Origin: Flavobacterium sp.
GTDB lineage: Bacteria > Bacteroidota > Bacteroidia > Flavobacteriales > Flavobacteriaceae
Direction of reading: 5' to 3'
Assembly: GCF_004295795.1 (NCBI RefSeq)
Contig: NZ_SEBR01000010.1
Span: forward strand, 90,720-154,719
Length of the DNA: 64,000 bases
Below, one piece after another: positions 29,816-39,377 of this stretch (within the stretch, counting starts at the first letter, position 1; each line of letters starts with the position of its first letter). The notes beneath the pieces were generated by a model. That model was given only the letters and a program-made list of their open reading frames with translations. It searched no databases and was not told the origin of the DNA. The position numbers and the translations under genes are program-made.

Positions 29816-30334
29816 CTAAAGCATCGATTTCCCAACAAGTTCCTCATAAATGCCATTGGCCGATTTTTTCAGGAATGTGGACGGACCAAACTGCCCTCTT
29901 ACTCGAAACTCTCCTTTCCAGACTTCCTTTTTAGTGCTCGTATCGATGCCGACGATCTCGTATTCGAAGTCCTGCAACGCTCCGTCAGTGAACATCATAT
30001 TTGTCGGGCGTAAAATCAGCAACAGATCTTTGGCGTCTTCCTTGATTTTGGCATTTATCGTCTCCTGGATTTGCGAATCCTGATTCAATTTCAGGCCTTC
30101 TTTTTCATTTTCGAAAGTGATTATCTCGACTTTCTTTTGGTTTGAGGCGAAAATTTTGTCGAGCTCTTCCTTAAGGTTATTGATGTAATTTTTGGTCTCG
30201 AACTTGCGATAGGGCATAACGAAGATCACGTTTGTGTAGGACTTTTTCTTGTTGGTGTAATCTACGATGGAATCTTTTTGGACGCCGCAGCTTATCAAAC
30301 TCAGCAGGAAAAGGATCGGTGTAATTTTTTTCAT
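29816..30334 (-). CDS. Hypothetical lipoprotein
   Basis: MKKITPILFLLSLISCGVQ lipobox. Confidence 0.65.
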   Translation of the reverse strand: MKKITPILFLLSLISCGVQKDSIVDYTNKKKSYTNVIFVMPYRKFETKNYINNLKEELDKIFASNQKKVEIITFENEKEGLKLNQDSQIQETINAKIKEDAKDLLLILRPTNMMFTDGALQDFEYEIVGIDTSTKKEVWKGEFRVRGQFGPSTFLKKSANGIYEELVGKSML

Positions 30335-30500
30335 GTTCGGTATTGGTTGGTTGGTTGGAATGCTTTTTGGCATCGGTAATCAGATCATTGCTGCAAAATC
30401 CTTTGATCGATGAAATTGCCTGTCGCGGACGAATTTATGTAAAAAGGCGATGTCTTCGTACACGAAAGTTGAGTAGTCGCACCCTGCAATCTATTCAGTA

Positions 30501-31079
30501 TCACTCCCGAAATTTGAATTTTCCAAACACGGCATCTTTCCTGACTTTCAAATCCGCATTGTCATCAGGATTTTTTGCGTCGGATGCCAAACACAACTGC
30601 ATCAGGTTTTTGGTTGCGCCGAAAGTTATGCCTTTTGCAAGGACATCTTCAGAACTGCGATACTTGTCGAAATAAGGCACGATTATCTCTATTATTTTCT
30701 TACTCAGATAGTCGGCAAACAGCTCGAATTCTTGTGTGATCTGGTAGTAATTTTTGAGCTTGGGCGCTAAATCCTCGATGCGCGAACCCGAAATAGGCTC
30801 GTAGTTTTTGACGAGAATATCGGTGTCGTAAATGGAAATCACGGCAAATTCCGTTTTCATGCTGTTGGAAGAACCGCTCCACGAGCCTCGCGAATCCAAG
30901 TGGATCAGGTGGATGACATCATTCGATTTTCGGATCAGTTTCCGTCCGAATTTCTGGAATCCGAAAGGCGCAAGGTTTGCAGCGATGACATTCTCGATTG
31001 TTTTTTTGGCTTTTGCCAGTTCGGCTTTTTCGATAGGCTTGTAGTATTTAAGATCTTCCCAATTCATTTCTTTGGACAT
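30501..31079 (-). CDS. Hypothetical protein (possibly DUF4304-like)
   Basis: 192 aa ORF; IENVIAANLAPFGFQKFGRKLIRKSNDVIHLIHLDSRG. Confidence 0.55.
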   Translation of the reverse strand: MSKEMNWEDLKYYKPIEKAELAKAKKTIENVIAANLAPFGFQKFGRKLIRKSNDVIHLIHLDSRGSWSGSSNSMKTEFAVISIYDTDILVKNYEPISGSRIEDLAPKLKNYYQITQEFELFADYLSKKIIEIIVPYFDKYRSSEDVLAKGITFGATKNLMQLCLASDAKNPDDNADLKVRKDAVFGKFKFRE

Positions 31080-31178
31080 TTTGATGTAGGCGGCTAACCT
31101 TGTGGGCGACTCTATTGAAATTTCAAGGTTGTAACCAACGATAAACCACTGATTTTTTTTGCTAAAATTACAAAAGAA

Positions 31179-32225
31179 CTACGTTTTCTTATTTCGACTT
31201 TCTGTTTTCAGCATGAATTTGTTCAGCGCTTCGAAGAAATTATTCGAATCGTCCCACATAGGAAAATGGCTTCCGTTGGGACAAATGAATATATCCACGT
31301 TTGCATTCTTGCTCATTCGTTCCCGCATTTTCACATAATAGGGAGGCGGAATAAAATCGTACTTTCCGCCAATGAATAAAGTCGGGATTTTTATTTCGAT
31401 CAAGTAGGCGTTGAAATCTGTTGCACTGATGCTGTCGGTAAAACCGAGCTCAGACATCAGCCTTCCGGTAGAATGTTCTTTTGACAGCGAAAGTGCTTTC
31501 GGCATCGGATCAGCGACCCGAGCGTAGTGTTTTTTCAGCATGATCGGCCAAGCTTTTTTTCGTATCTGAAAACCCAAAGCTTCAGGACTGCTGAAATCAG
31601 TGAATTTTCCTGTGAATCCGAATCTCAGCGAATCGGCATACTTCGCAAATTCAGGAATGTCGTCCAAAATATCGGCGTAAAGTTGCGTTTGATACTTCTC
31701 CAAGATATCGTCCTTCTCATTGATGTTGTTGCAAAGAACCAATCCTTTCAAATGAGTTGGATATTTCGCAGCGTAGGCTTGCGCAAGTTGGTTGCCCCAG
31801 GAATGTCCCAAAATGTAGAACTTGTCCAAATGAAGAGACTGGCGCACTTCTTCGATGTCGTTTACAAAGTTTTCGACAGTATAAAGTGTGCTGTCTTTCG
31901 GGATGTCGGAGAAATAAGTGCCAAGTTGGGAATAAAAGTAAACCGTGTACTTTTTTCCCAGATTTGCGGGGAAGTTTTCAAAGTATTCCGGAGATGTTCC
32001 CGGACCGCCATGCAAAAGAAGCAGTTTTATTTTACCTGTCCCTGATTTTTTCGTCCAGACCTTGTATTTTTTATCGCGAACCAAAATGATTTTTACGCCA
32101 TCGGCTTTCCTGGATTCGACAAAAATCGAATCTCTTTGCCTTGATTGCAGAATATCCGTTTCTTGAGCGAATCCATTTTCGGACAAAAGGAATAAGAGCA
32201 CCCATAAAATGCGAAACTTTCTCAT
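31179..32225 (-). CDS. Alpha/beta hydrolase (proline iminopeptidase-like), secreted
   Basis: Signal peptide; LLLHGGPGTSPEYFENFP; GHSWGNQLAQAYA; late SHFPMW. Confidence 0.83.
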   Translation of the reverse strand: MRKFRILWVLLFLLSENGFAQETDILQSRQRDSIFVESRKADGVKIILVRDKKYKVWTKKSGTGKIKLLLLHGGPGTSPEYFENFPANLGKKYTVYFYSQLGTYFSDIPKDSTLYTVENFVNDIEEVRQSLHLDKFYILGHSWGNQLAQAYAAKYPTHLKGLVLCNNINEKDDILEKYQTQLYADILDDIPEFAKYADSLRFGFTGKFTDFSSPEALGFQIRKKAWPIMLKKHYARVADPMPKALSLSKEHSTGRLMSELGFTDSISATDFNAYLIEIKIPTLFIGGKYDFIPPPYYVKMRERMSKNANVDIFICPNGSHFPMWDDSNNFFEALNKFMLKTESRNKKT

Positions 32226-32296
32226 CGTGTTCGAGTTCTTGTGTTTGATGCAAGTTAGGCCTAAAATTAGTTTGGTTGATGGAGTCGCAGCTTTTC

Positions 32297-32617
32297 CTAC
32301 TTCTTTTTTCCAACAATTTCGGCTTGTATCCTTTCGATTTTTTTGATGTCACTTGGCCAAAGCAGCAGCGAACGAACTCCCAATTTATGCAGCGTTTTGG
32401 GCTCGACATTGTTTTTTAAAGCCCATCGGATCCATTTCGAAATCATAAACGACCAGTAAATCCAAGCAACCAAAGCTCCGAGCATGATGCAAGACGACGC
32501 GTTCAAATTGGTGAATGAGACGAGCGCGAAAAAGGAAGACAAAAGGATGATCATTACCGGAATATTGATCCAAAAGTAGCCTTTCCAAATGATTTGATAT
32601 GACGATATTTTGTTCAT
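32297..32617 (-). CDS. Small membrane protein
   Basis: Two predicted hydrophobic segments. Confidence 0.5.
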   Translation of the reverse strand: MNKISSYQIIWKGYFWINIPVMIILLSSFFALVSFTNLNASSCIMLGALVAWIYWSFMISKWIRWALKNNVEPKTLHKLGVRSLLLWPSDIKKIERIQAEIVGKKK

Positions 32618-32633
32618 GATTTTGTGTCTCAGA

Positions 32634-33278
32634 TTACTTTCTCACCAAAGCGCCGTTGCGATAATAATACTTGCGCTTTCCGACCCTTAGGTAATTTTTC
32701 TCGAATTTGGCAACCCTTTCGCTCGCGGGAACGCCGTCACTGGTGACAAACATGCTACTTCGGGTCGTAAGTTCCAACATTATCAATTTATCGAAATCAA
32801 AAATAACGTAGCCTTCGTAAGATCGGTAATTTAACGGGATGGCACACGTTGGACAGCAATAAGTATTCTTGAGGAATTTCAGGATCAGTTCTTTGTTTCC
32901 AGATTTGTCCAAACCGATGTGTTGTCTATCCAATATCTGAAGATACCCTGAACACTGATTTCGGGGATCACCGATTTCCTCTAAGGTGCGTCGGTTGTTT
33001 TGGGATAGTTCCGAAAGCTTGTAAACATCATATCCGTTGGAAGTCGCGATTGCAATCGAAACCGAAAAATTGTCGCTCACCAAAAAACTGTATGGGTTTG
33101 CTATTGTGTCAATTACTTTGAAATCCTTCAGTTGTTCCTTCGTTATTTCAAATTTGGAATTTTCGACGCTGGAGAATTTCAGCTCTTTCGTGTCCGGGAG
33201 TGGAAATGGATACAATTTATTCTGTCCGAAACAACAGCAAAAACTAAAAATCAGGAGTATGGAAAACGTCGATTTCAT
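32634..33278 (-). CDS. Hypothetical secreted protein, paralogue A
   Basis: Signal peptide; CCPTC; FDFDKLIMLEL; C-terminal FEKNYLRVGKRKYYYRNGALVRK. Confidence 0.6.
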   Translation of the reverse strand: MKSTFSILLIFSFCCCFGQNKLYPFPLPDTKELKFSSVENSKFEITKEQLKDFKVIDTIANPYSFLVSDNFSVSIAIATSNGYDVYKLSELSQNNRRTLEEIGDPRNQCSGYLQILDRQHIGLDKSGNKELILKFLKNTYCCPTCAIPLNYRSYEGYVIFDFDKLIMLELTTRSSMFVTSDGVPASERVAKFEKNYLRVGKRKYYYRNGALVRK

Positions 33279-33302
33279 AAGACAAATCTGTGACTTCAAA
33301 AT

Positions 33303-34043
33303 TTATTTCAAAACTAACCTATTGTGATTATAGCGATAGTTCCGCCCTTTAATTTTAACGTAGTTGTTCCCAAATTCAATTTTGAAATTTTCAGCGTTTT
33401 CAAGATAGTCCAATTGTTGCGCTAAACTTGTCGCATCAAAATTTATCAGCTTTAAAACCTGGAGTTTATCAAAGTCGAATAGCAGATAGCCGTTTGTTGT
33501 GTGCGCTTGCGATTGGTTGCAATTTGGACAGCCGATCGTTTGATACGAAAATTTCAGCACCAATTCTGCACTTTTGAAATTGTCGAGCTTTATTCTTTCT
33601 AGCGCCTTTATCTTGAGTTTAGGTGCCGACATTATGTCCAGATGACGCAGTTTGCCTGGATTTAAGGTATCCGAAACGCGATTTCCGACAGCTTGATGGT
33701 CAGAAAACAACTCATAAACTTTGAACGTTTCACTGTCTTTAACCGCAATCGAAATTGTCCCGATGCTGTTGTCGAAATCCTGAATCAGATAAACTTCCGG
33801 GTTTGTTATGGCGACTGCGATTGGCGCTGTTTTTTTGTCCGAATAAACGTCAAGTTTATTGATTGTGTCAATCAGTTTATAGTTTCCGATGTCGGATGCT
33901 TTTATTGACTTCATTGATTTTTCGACACTCCGGAAAAGAAATTCCTCGTTGCCATTTGTGGAAGTCGATTCGCTGATAGTCTGACAATACAAACTATTGA
34001 AAGCAACAAAGAATGCCAGTAAAAACGGAATTTTTTTCGTCAT
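33303..34043 (-). CDS. Hypothetical secreted protein, paralogue B
   Basis: Signal peptide; CPNC; FDFDKLQVLKL; C-terminal FGNNYVKIKGRNYRYNHNRLVLK matches paralogue A. Confidence 0.6.
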   Translation of the reverse strand: MTKKIPFLLAFFVAFNSLYCQTISESTSTNGNEEFLFRSVEKSMKSIKASDIGNYKLIDTINKLDVYSDKKTAPIAVAITNPEVYLIQDFDNSIGTISIAVKDSETFKVYELFSDHQAVGNRVSDTLNPGKLRHLDIMSAPKLKIKALERIKLDNFKSAELVLKFSYQTIGCPNCNQSQAHTTNGYLLFDFDKLQVLKLINFDATSLAQQLDYLENAENFKIEFGNNYVKIKGRNYRYNHNRLVLK

Positions 34044-34297
34044 GACACAAAGCGGCTGGTTTTAGCATTATTATATTCACCAAACTCGAAGTACACATAT
34101 TTGTTTTTACTTTGGCTAAAAGCACCAATAGACAAAATCAAGAGCAGAACGCTAACAACCTTTCTTGCAGAAACTCGCTTTTTCCATATGGATTTTAGAT
34201 TGAATGCATTTAATCTTGCTGTGTCGCCGTTGCTGATTTTTAGTTTCCTCATTTTCATTATGTCTGTTGGAATAAATCGGTTTAACGCTGAGTAAAC

Positions 34298-34729
34298 CTA
34301 TTCCTGAGTATTCGATGTATATAACAGGGATTTTACTTGAAAGATGTAATACAAAGAATCACTTTTTTGCTCAATCAAATAATATTCATATTTAGAAGTT
34401 TCCAAAAATCTCGAGGTTAACCTTGAATCGGCAAACTCTTCAAAATTCAACAGCATGTTTGACCCGAGTAGTCTGTCCTTTGTTGCCTCGTCGACAATTT
34501 TTGGTAGTTCACATATTGCTTTAAGTGACTGTGAATAGGGATACTCAATGTAATAGGAATACTCTTTTTTATTCGCATCAAAAGTTTTGCTAATCGTGGT
34601 AATTGTTCTAAAACCTTTATTCTGAACATCAAAACTAAATTTTATATACCGATGGCTTTTTTGTCCAACTGCCGTCAAGAAAAGTAGCAGAATCGAACTA
34701 AAGGCAAGTCTTCGTAATATTTGTAGCAT
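34298..34729 (-). CDS. Hypothetical secreted protein
   Basis: Signal peptide MLQILRRLAFSSILLLFLTAVGQ; ORF overlaps the 3' end of the upstream lipoprotein gene. Confidence 0.5.
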   Translation of the reverse strand: MLQILRRLAFSSILLLFLTAVGQKSHRYIKFSFDVQNKGFRTITTISKTFDANKKEYSYYIEYPYSQSLKAICELPKIVDEATKDRLLGSNMLLNFEEFADSRLTSRFLETSKYEYYLIEQKSDSLYYIFQVKSLLYTSNTQE

Positions 34730-36497
34730 AGTTGGTGTAATTATCGTATTCAATAGATTGACTCGGGTATTGATTCATATAATCCGTAAACGCGGGACTA
34801 TTATGTAAACCCGTCATGGCGAGGTATTTATTAAACTTTGTCCAGCTCCAAGGTAACGAAACTCCGTTAACATTTATTGCGGTACTAGAGAGCTGATTTA
34901 TCGTAGACGGCGAAATTAAACTTGGATAGATTTCATTCAATATTTGTTGCATCGCGGGCACTAAATTATCAAACATGAATGAATGCTGACCCTGATTGTA
35001 AAGAACACCGCCTGAATTAGTGAAAATAGTACAATTAGGCTCTTCTAAATATCCTGTTAATTGTTCAAGTGTAAGTCCCTCTAAAATTGGTAGATTTTGA
35101 GTAGTCTCGCCAATTAACATATTCAGTTGTGCATGAATCATTTCGTGCATTATAGTTTTGACAAGGTAAATATTTGAAAGAGCAGAAGTTCCATCTAAGA
35201 ATTTTTTTTGAAATTTTATCGTTGTCGAAATATTATTGTTGGCATCTGCTGTTGTGCTTGTAATTGCAATTGCATTTTGATGTGGTGAAGGAAATGATGG
35301 TACAACCTCGAACTTTAAATTTGCTTTAGTTCGAGTTCCTCCAAATACGTTGTTGTATAATCCTTCAAAGTCGCACGAGGTCATTAATTTTGTATACAAG
35401 CAACGGAAACGTTGTCCTTCAGGCGTTGCGTTGTCAATGAGGGAAAAATCTATTAAAGCTGGTGAATCCATCGATAAGAAAAAATCGACGTTCGGCTTAT
35501 CACATATTTCTCTAAAAAGTTCTTTTGCTTTTTCCTGTTTCTCGGCAACTGTCAGGGATGCGTCACAACTCGGGGTGTCGCCCTCACTTAGAATTTCAGG
35601 GTAGGCTAGAGAAGCTATATAAGCCCGAATGTCTTGCTTCTGTTTATTGGCGAGACCGTTGTAGCATTCCTCGTCTTCCTCACTTAAGTTGTCAAGGAAG
35701 TCCCTGACCATTTTTTTGCCCGCATCTTCTTGCGTAATTACGGTAATTGTTCCATTATTGTTACCAGGCCCTCCATAGCCACCTTGAGAATTATGGGTTG
35801 GATTGTTTATAGTGAGTATTGGTCCGCCATCTGTATCGCATGGAACCAGAGAACTTGTTACTGTCCAATAAATCGAGGGAGACCATTCGTTGTGTGAGTA
35901 GTACCAACAACTGTTAAAATTAGATAGATTATGGATTCCCTCTGGGCAAATAGTATTGTTGACCTGAACCCAACTATCTTCATAGCAGTTTCCATTAAAG
36001 TAATATTTCCCTGTAATGTCCTTTATGAAACTTAGATTTTCAAGTTTAATTTTCGACACTTTACCGCTGAGGTCTACGTATTGATTCGTCTCAATCAATT
36101 TTCTTTCCTCTTCGCTGAGTTTATATTGATATAGCAAACTTTCGTAAACGTCGGGAGCGAGTTTGCTTATGACCAAATTCTCCAAAAGATTTGGGTCGGG
36201 CTTCGCTCGAAGCACTTTGAAGGTGTAGGAATGATAGTCGCCTTTCTCTACAAACGTTCCATAGTCCATATCAATGCAGAAATCATTGATGGAGTCGTAA
36301 ACGACATTCTTTCCTGTGCGGCTTTGCGGATTGAGGAGCTTGTCCACCACAGCCTGATTTTTAACATCGTCGATTGTAATCCTCTTAACGGTCGCCTTGC
36401 TCTCATGCCGATGATTGGAATTGAGTGATTCTTCTTCACTACAACCAATGCAAGCAGCCAACATCGCAACAAAATAAATTAGCTTTGAGATTCTCAT
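34698..36497 (-). CDS. Large lipoprotein with zincin-type HExxH motif
   Basis: Lipobox AACIGCSEEE; KTIMHEMIHAQLNMLIG. Confidence 0.65.
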   Translation of the reverse strand: MRISKLIYFVAMLAACIGCSEEESLNSNHRHESKATVKRITIDDVKNQAVVDKLLNPQSRTGKNVVYDSINDFCIDMDYGTFVEKGDYHSYTFKVLRAKPDPNLLENLVISKLAPDVYESLLYQYKLSEEERKLIETNQYVDLSGKVSKIKLENLSFIKDITGKYYFNGNCYEDSWVQVNNTICPEGIHNLSNFNSCWYYSHNEWSPSIYWTVTSSLVPCDTDGGPILTINNPTHNSQGGYGGPGNNNGTITVITQEDAGKKMVRDFLDNLSEEDEECYNGLANKQKQDIRAYIASLAYPEILSEGDTPSCDASLTVAEKQEKAKELFREICDKPNVDFFLSMDSPALIDFSLIDNATPEGQRFRCLYTKLMTSCDFEGLYNNVFGGTRTKANLKFEVVPSFPSPHQNAIAITSTTADANNNISTTIKFQKKFLDGTSALSNIYLVKTIMHEMIHAQLNMLIGETTQNLPILEGLTLEQLTGYLEEPNCTIFTNSGGVLYNQGQHSFMFDNLVPAMQQILNEIYPSLISPSTINQLSSTAINVNGVSLPWSWTKFNKYLAMTGLHNSPAFTDYMNQYPSQSIEYDNYTNYATNITKTCL

Positions 36498-36787
36498 ACT
36501 GTTTACTTATTGTATTAAGTCTCAAAGCTAACGGTCTTAAAATAAATAGGGTATCCCTTGCTTTAGGGATATTTAAAAATAGTGAAACTTATCAATGAAG
36601 TATCAAATACCGTTGTTTAAGCTGAGACGTTTCCAAATCTCAACGGCCGTCCCGGATCTCCGGACATCCAACTTGCTCCCTCTATTCAAAACGACGCGAA
36701 ATCCTCCAATCCGGATACGTTTTCCCACGATTTGGAAACGCGACAGGAAAATCCAAATACGACCTTTGTGATCTAAAATGACTACAA

Positions 36788-37591
36788 ATGAGCAAGACAA
36801 TATTCATAACAGGCGCGTCCTCAGGTTTGGGAAAAGCCAGCGCCAAATTGTTCCAGTCGAAAGGCTGGAACGTGATCGCCACTATGCGAAATCCCGAAAA
36901 GGAAACCGAATTGACCCAACTCGAAAACGTCACGGTTTTGCCGTTGGACGTAACCGATGCGACCCAAATCGCCGAGACCGTATCAAAGGCGATTTCCGTG
37001 CACGAAGTCGATGTCGTATTCAACAACGCAGGTTACGGGCTGATGGGCGCGCTCGAAGCGTCTACCGACGAACAGATTGTACGTCAACTCGACACGAATT
37101 TATTGGGCGTGATTCGCGTAACACAGGCGTTTCTGCCGCATTTTCGTGAAAAACGGAGCGGACTTTTCATCAGCACGACCTCGATGGGCGGATTTCTTGC
37201 GTTTCCGTTGCATTCTATTTACCACGCGGCCAAATTCGGGGTTGAAGGTTGGTCGGAAAGCATGTCTTTTGAACTGGCTTTGCACAACATCGGGATCAAA
37301 ACCATTGCGCCTGGCGGAATCGCAACCGATTTCCTGAACCGCTCGCTCGACCGAAATCTGCATCCGGCTTACAAAAATCTCGAAGACAAATTGTTTGCCG
37401 CAACCGTAGCTATGATGGACGCCGCCACATCTGCCGAAACGATTGCCGAAATCGTGTACGAAGCTGCAACTGACGGCAAAGATCAAATTCGGTATGTGGC
37501 CGGAGAAGATTCAAAAGCGATGTATGAACGCCGATCGGAACTTGGGTCGGAAGCTTTTCGCAAGGAAATCAAGAAGCAGTTTTTGGATTGA
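36788..37591 (+). CDS. Short-chain dehydrogenase/reductase
   Basis: ITGASSGLGKA, NNAGYG, YHAAKFG. Confidence 0.9.
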   Translation: MSKTIFITGASSGLGKASAKLFQSKGWNVIATMRNPEKETELTQLENVTVLPLDVTDATQIAETVSKAISVHEVDVVFNNAGYGLMGALEASTDEQIVRQLDTNLLGVIRVTQAFLPHFREKRSGLFISTTSMGGFLAFPLHSIYHAAKFGVEGWSESMSFELALHNIGIKTIAPGGIATDFLNRSLDRNLHPAYKNLEDKLFAATVAMMDAATSAETIAEIVYEAATDGKDQIRYVAGEDSKAMYERRSELGSEAFRKEIKKQFLD

Positions 37592-37596
37592 ATTTT

Positions 37597-37735
37597 TAAC
37601 AATTTTAACAGATTTTCTGTAGCCGAACGGGTCGACTTTTTCGTAGGGAAATGCACCAGCCCCTCCCCATAGAGCAAAGTTCGGAAATCCCGGAATACAT
37701 CGTTTACAGAAAATCTGTAGTTTTTGTTAAATGGA
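37597..37735. repeat. MITE-like element copy 1
   Basis: TTTTAACAGATTTTCTGTAG ... TTTACAGAAAATCTGTAGTTTTTGTTAAATG inverted ends; core GGGAAATGCACCAGCCCCTCCCCATAG. Confidence 0.88.
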
Positions 37736-37789
37736 GGTGCAACAAATTTGAGGATCCATTTTACAATTAGATACTTCGAGACCGCTATT

Positions 37790-37928
37790 TATGATTTTTA
37801 CAGATTTTCTGTAATTGGGTTTGTCAGGTTTTTTGTAGGGAAATGCACCAGCCCCTCCCCATAGAAGCAAAGTTCGGAAATCCCGGAATACATCGTTTAC
37901 AGAAAATCTGTAGTTTTTGTTAAATGAA
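37790..37928. repeat. MITE-like element copy 2
   Basis: Same core and ends as copy 1; core from GTAGGGAAATGCACC to GTTAAATG nearly identical. Confidence 0.88.
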
Positions 37929-37956
37929 GGTGGGATACGTTTAAAAATCCTATCCT

Positions 37957-38062
37957 ATCCCGATAGCTATCGGAACCAAATCCCAAATTCCAAATTCCAA
38001 ATCTCAAATCTCAAATCCCAAATCTCAAATCCAAAATCCAATCCAGATCGCTATCGGGACCA
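37957..38062. repeat. Low-complexity CAAATYYCAAAT repeat flanked by CCCGATAGCTATCGG-type palindromes
   Basis: Direct reading: CAAATCCCAAATTCCAAATTCCAAATCTCAAATCTCAAATCCC... Confidence 0.85.
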
Positions 38063-38121
38063 AATCTCAAATCCCAATCCGATATACAACCGCGCTTGCG
38101 CATTAATCCCTAACTTGTAGC

Positions 38122-38445
38122 ATGAAAATTATTGCATCAATTTCAGAGAAACACCGCCTCGTCGGCTTGCCCGAACCTGCGCATCCGCTTGTGAGCGTGA
38201 TCAGAATTTCCGATGTGCACTTTGCGGATCCTGAAATCTGGAAGCATTTTTCGGTCGATTTTTACTGCATTTCACTCAAGAAAAACGTCGGCGGAAAAAC
38301 CAGATACGGCCAAAAATATTACGACTACGACAAAGGCGTGATGACGTTTATCGCGCCCAGGCAAGTGATGTCGCTCGACGAATCCAAAACCCAAATTCGA
38401 ATACCGCCGAACAAAAACCAACAGCACTTGCCCATTAATTCCTAA
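38122..38445 (+). pseudogene. Truncated tandem duplicate of the AraC-family gene (N-terminal domain only)
   Basis: About 90 N-terminal residues nearly identical to 38454..39350, then diverges to QIRIPPNKNQQHLPINS*. Confidence 0.85.
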
Positions 38446-38453
38446 CTTGTAGC

Positions 38454-39350
38454 ATGAAAATCATTACATCAATTTCAGAGAAACACCGCCTCGTCGGCTT
38501 GCCCGAACCGATGCATCCGCTTGTGAGCGTGATCAGGATTTCTGACGTGCGCTTTGCGGATCCTGAAATCTGGAAGCATTTTTCGGTCGATTTTTACTGC
38601 ATTTCGCTCAAGAAAAACGTCGGCGGAAAAACCAGATACGGCCAAAAATACTACGACTACGACAAAGGCGTGATGACGTTTATCGCGCCCAAACAAGTGA
38701 TGTCGCTCGACGAATCCCAAACCGACATTCTGCGTCCGGCCTCGGGTTATGCGCTTTTCGTACATCCGGATTTTCTCTACGGACACGCACTCGCAACCGA
38801 AATCAAGAACTACGGATTTTTCTCGTACGCGATCAACGAAGCCCTTCATTTATCCGAAAAGGAAGAAAAAGACGTAGCCGATATTTTCGAGAAAATCGAC
38901 CGCGAATACCAACACATCGACAAGCACACGCAAGGCATTATTTTGTCGCAGATCGAGTTACTGCTCAACTACAGCAACCGATTCTACGAGCGCCAGTTCA
39001 TCACGAGAAAAAAGGTGAATCACGACGTTTTGACCAAGGTGGAATCGCTTTTGGACGAACATTTCAGCAAGCCAAATCCCAATCTTCCAACTGTCGAATT
39101 CCTCGCCAATCAACTACATCTTTCACCCCATTATCTCAGTGATCTTTTGCGCTCCCTTACCGGACAAAGCGCGCAGCAGCACATTCAGCAAAAACGCATC
39201 GAGAAAGCCAAGGAGTATCTGTCGCTGACGAATTTGTCCGTGGCCGAAATCGCGTATCAATTGGGATTCGAATATCCGCAATCGTTCAACAAGCTCTTCA
39301 AGCGCAAGACCAATTTGTCGCCTTTGGCCTTCCGTCAAACGTTCCATTGA
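38454..39350 (+). CDS. AraC-family transcriptional regulator
   Basis: C-terminal two-HTH domain: NQLHLSPHYLSDLLRSLTGQSAQQHIQ...VAEIAYQLGFEYPQSFNKLFKRKTNLSPLAFR. Confidence 0.9.
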   Translation: MKIITSISEKHRLVGLPEPMHPLVSVIRISDVRFADPEIWKHFSVDFYCISLKKNVGGKTRYGQKYYDYDKGVMTFIAPKQVMSLDESQTDILRPASGYALFVHPDFLYGHALATEIKNYGFFSYAINEALHLSEKEEKDVADIFEKIDREYQHIDKHTQGIILSQIELLLNYSNRFYERQFITRKKVNHDVLTKVESLLDEHFSKPNPNLPTVEFLANQLHLSPHYLSDLLRSLTGQSAQQHIQQKRIEKAKEYLSLTNLSVAEIAYQLGFEYPQSFNKLFKRKTNLSPLAFRQTFH

Positions 39351-39377
39351 TTTTTTCTTCGGATGGATTTCAATCCT

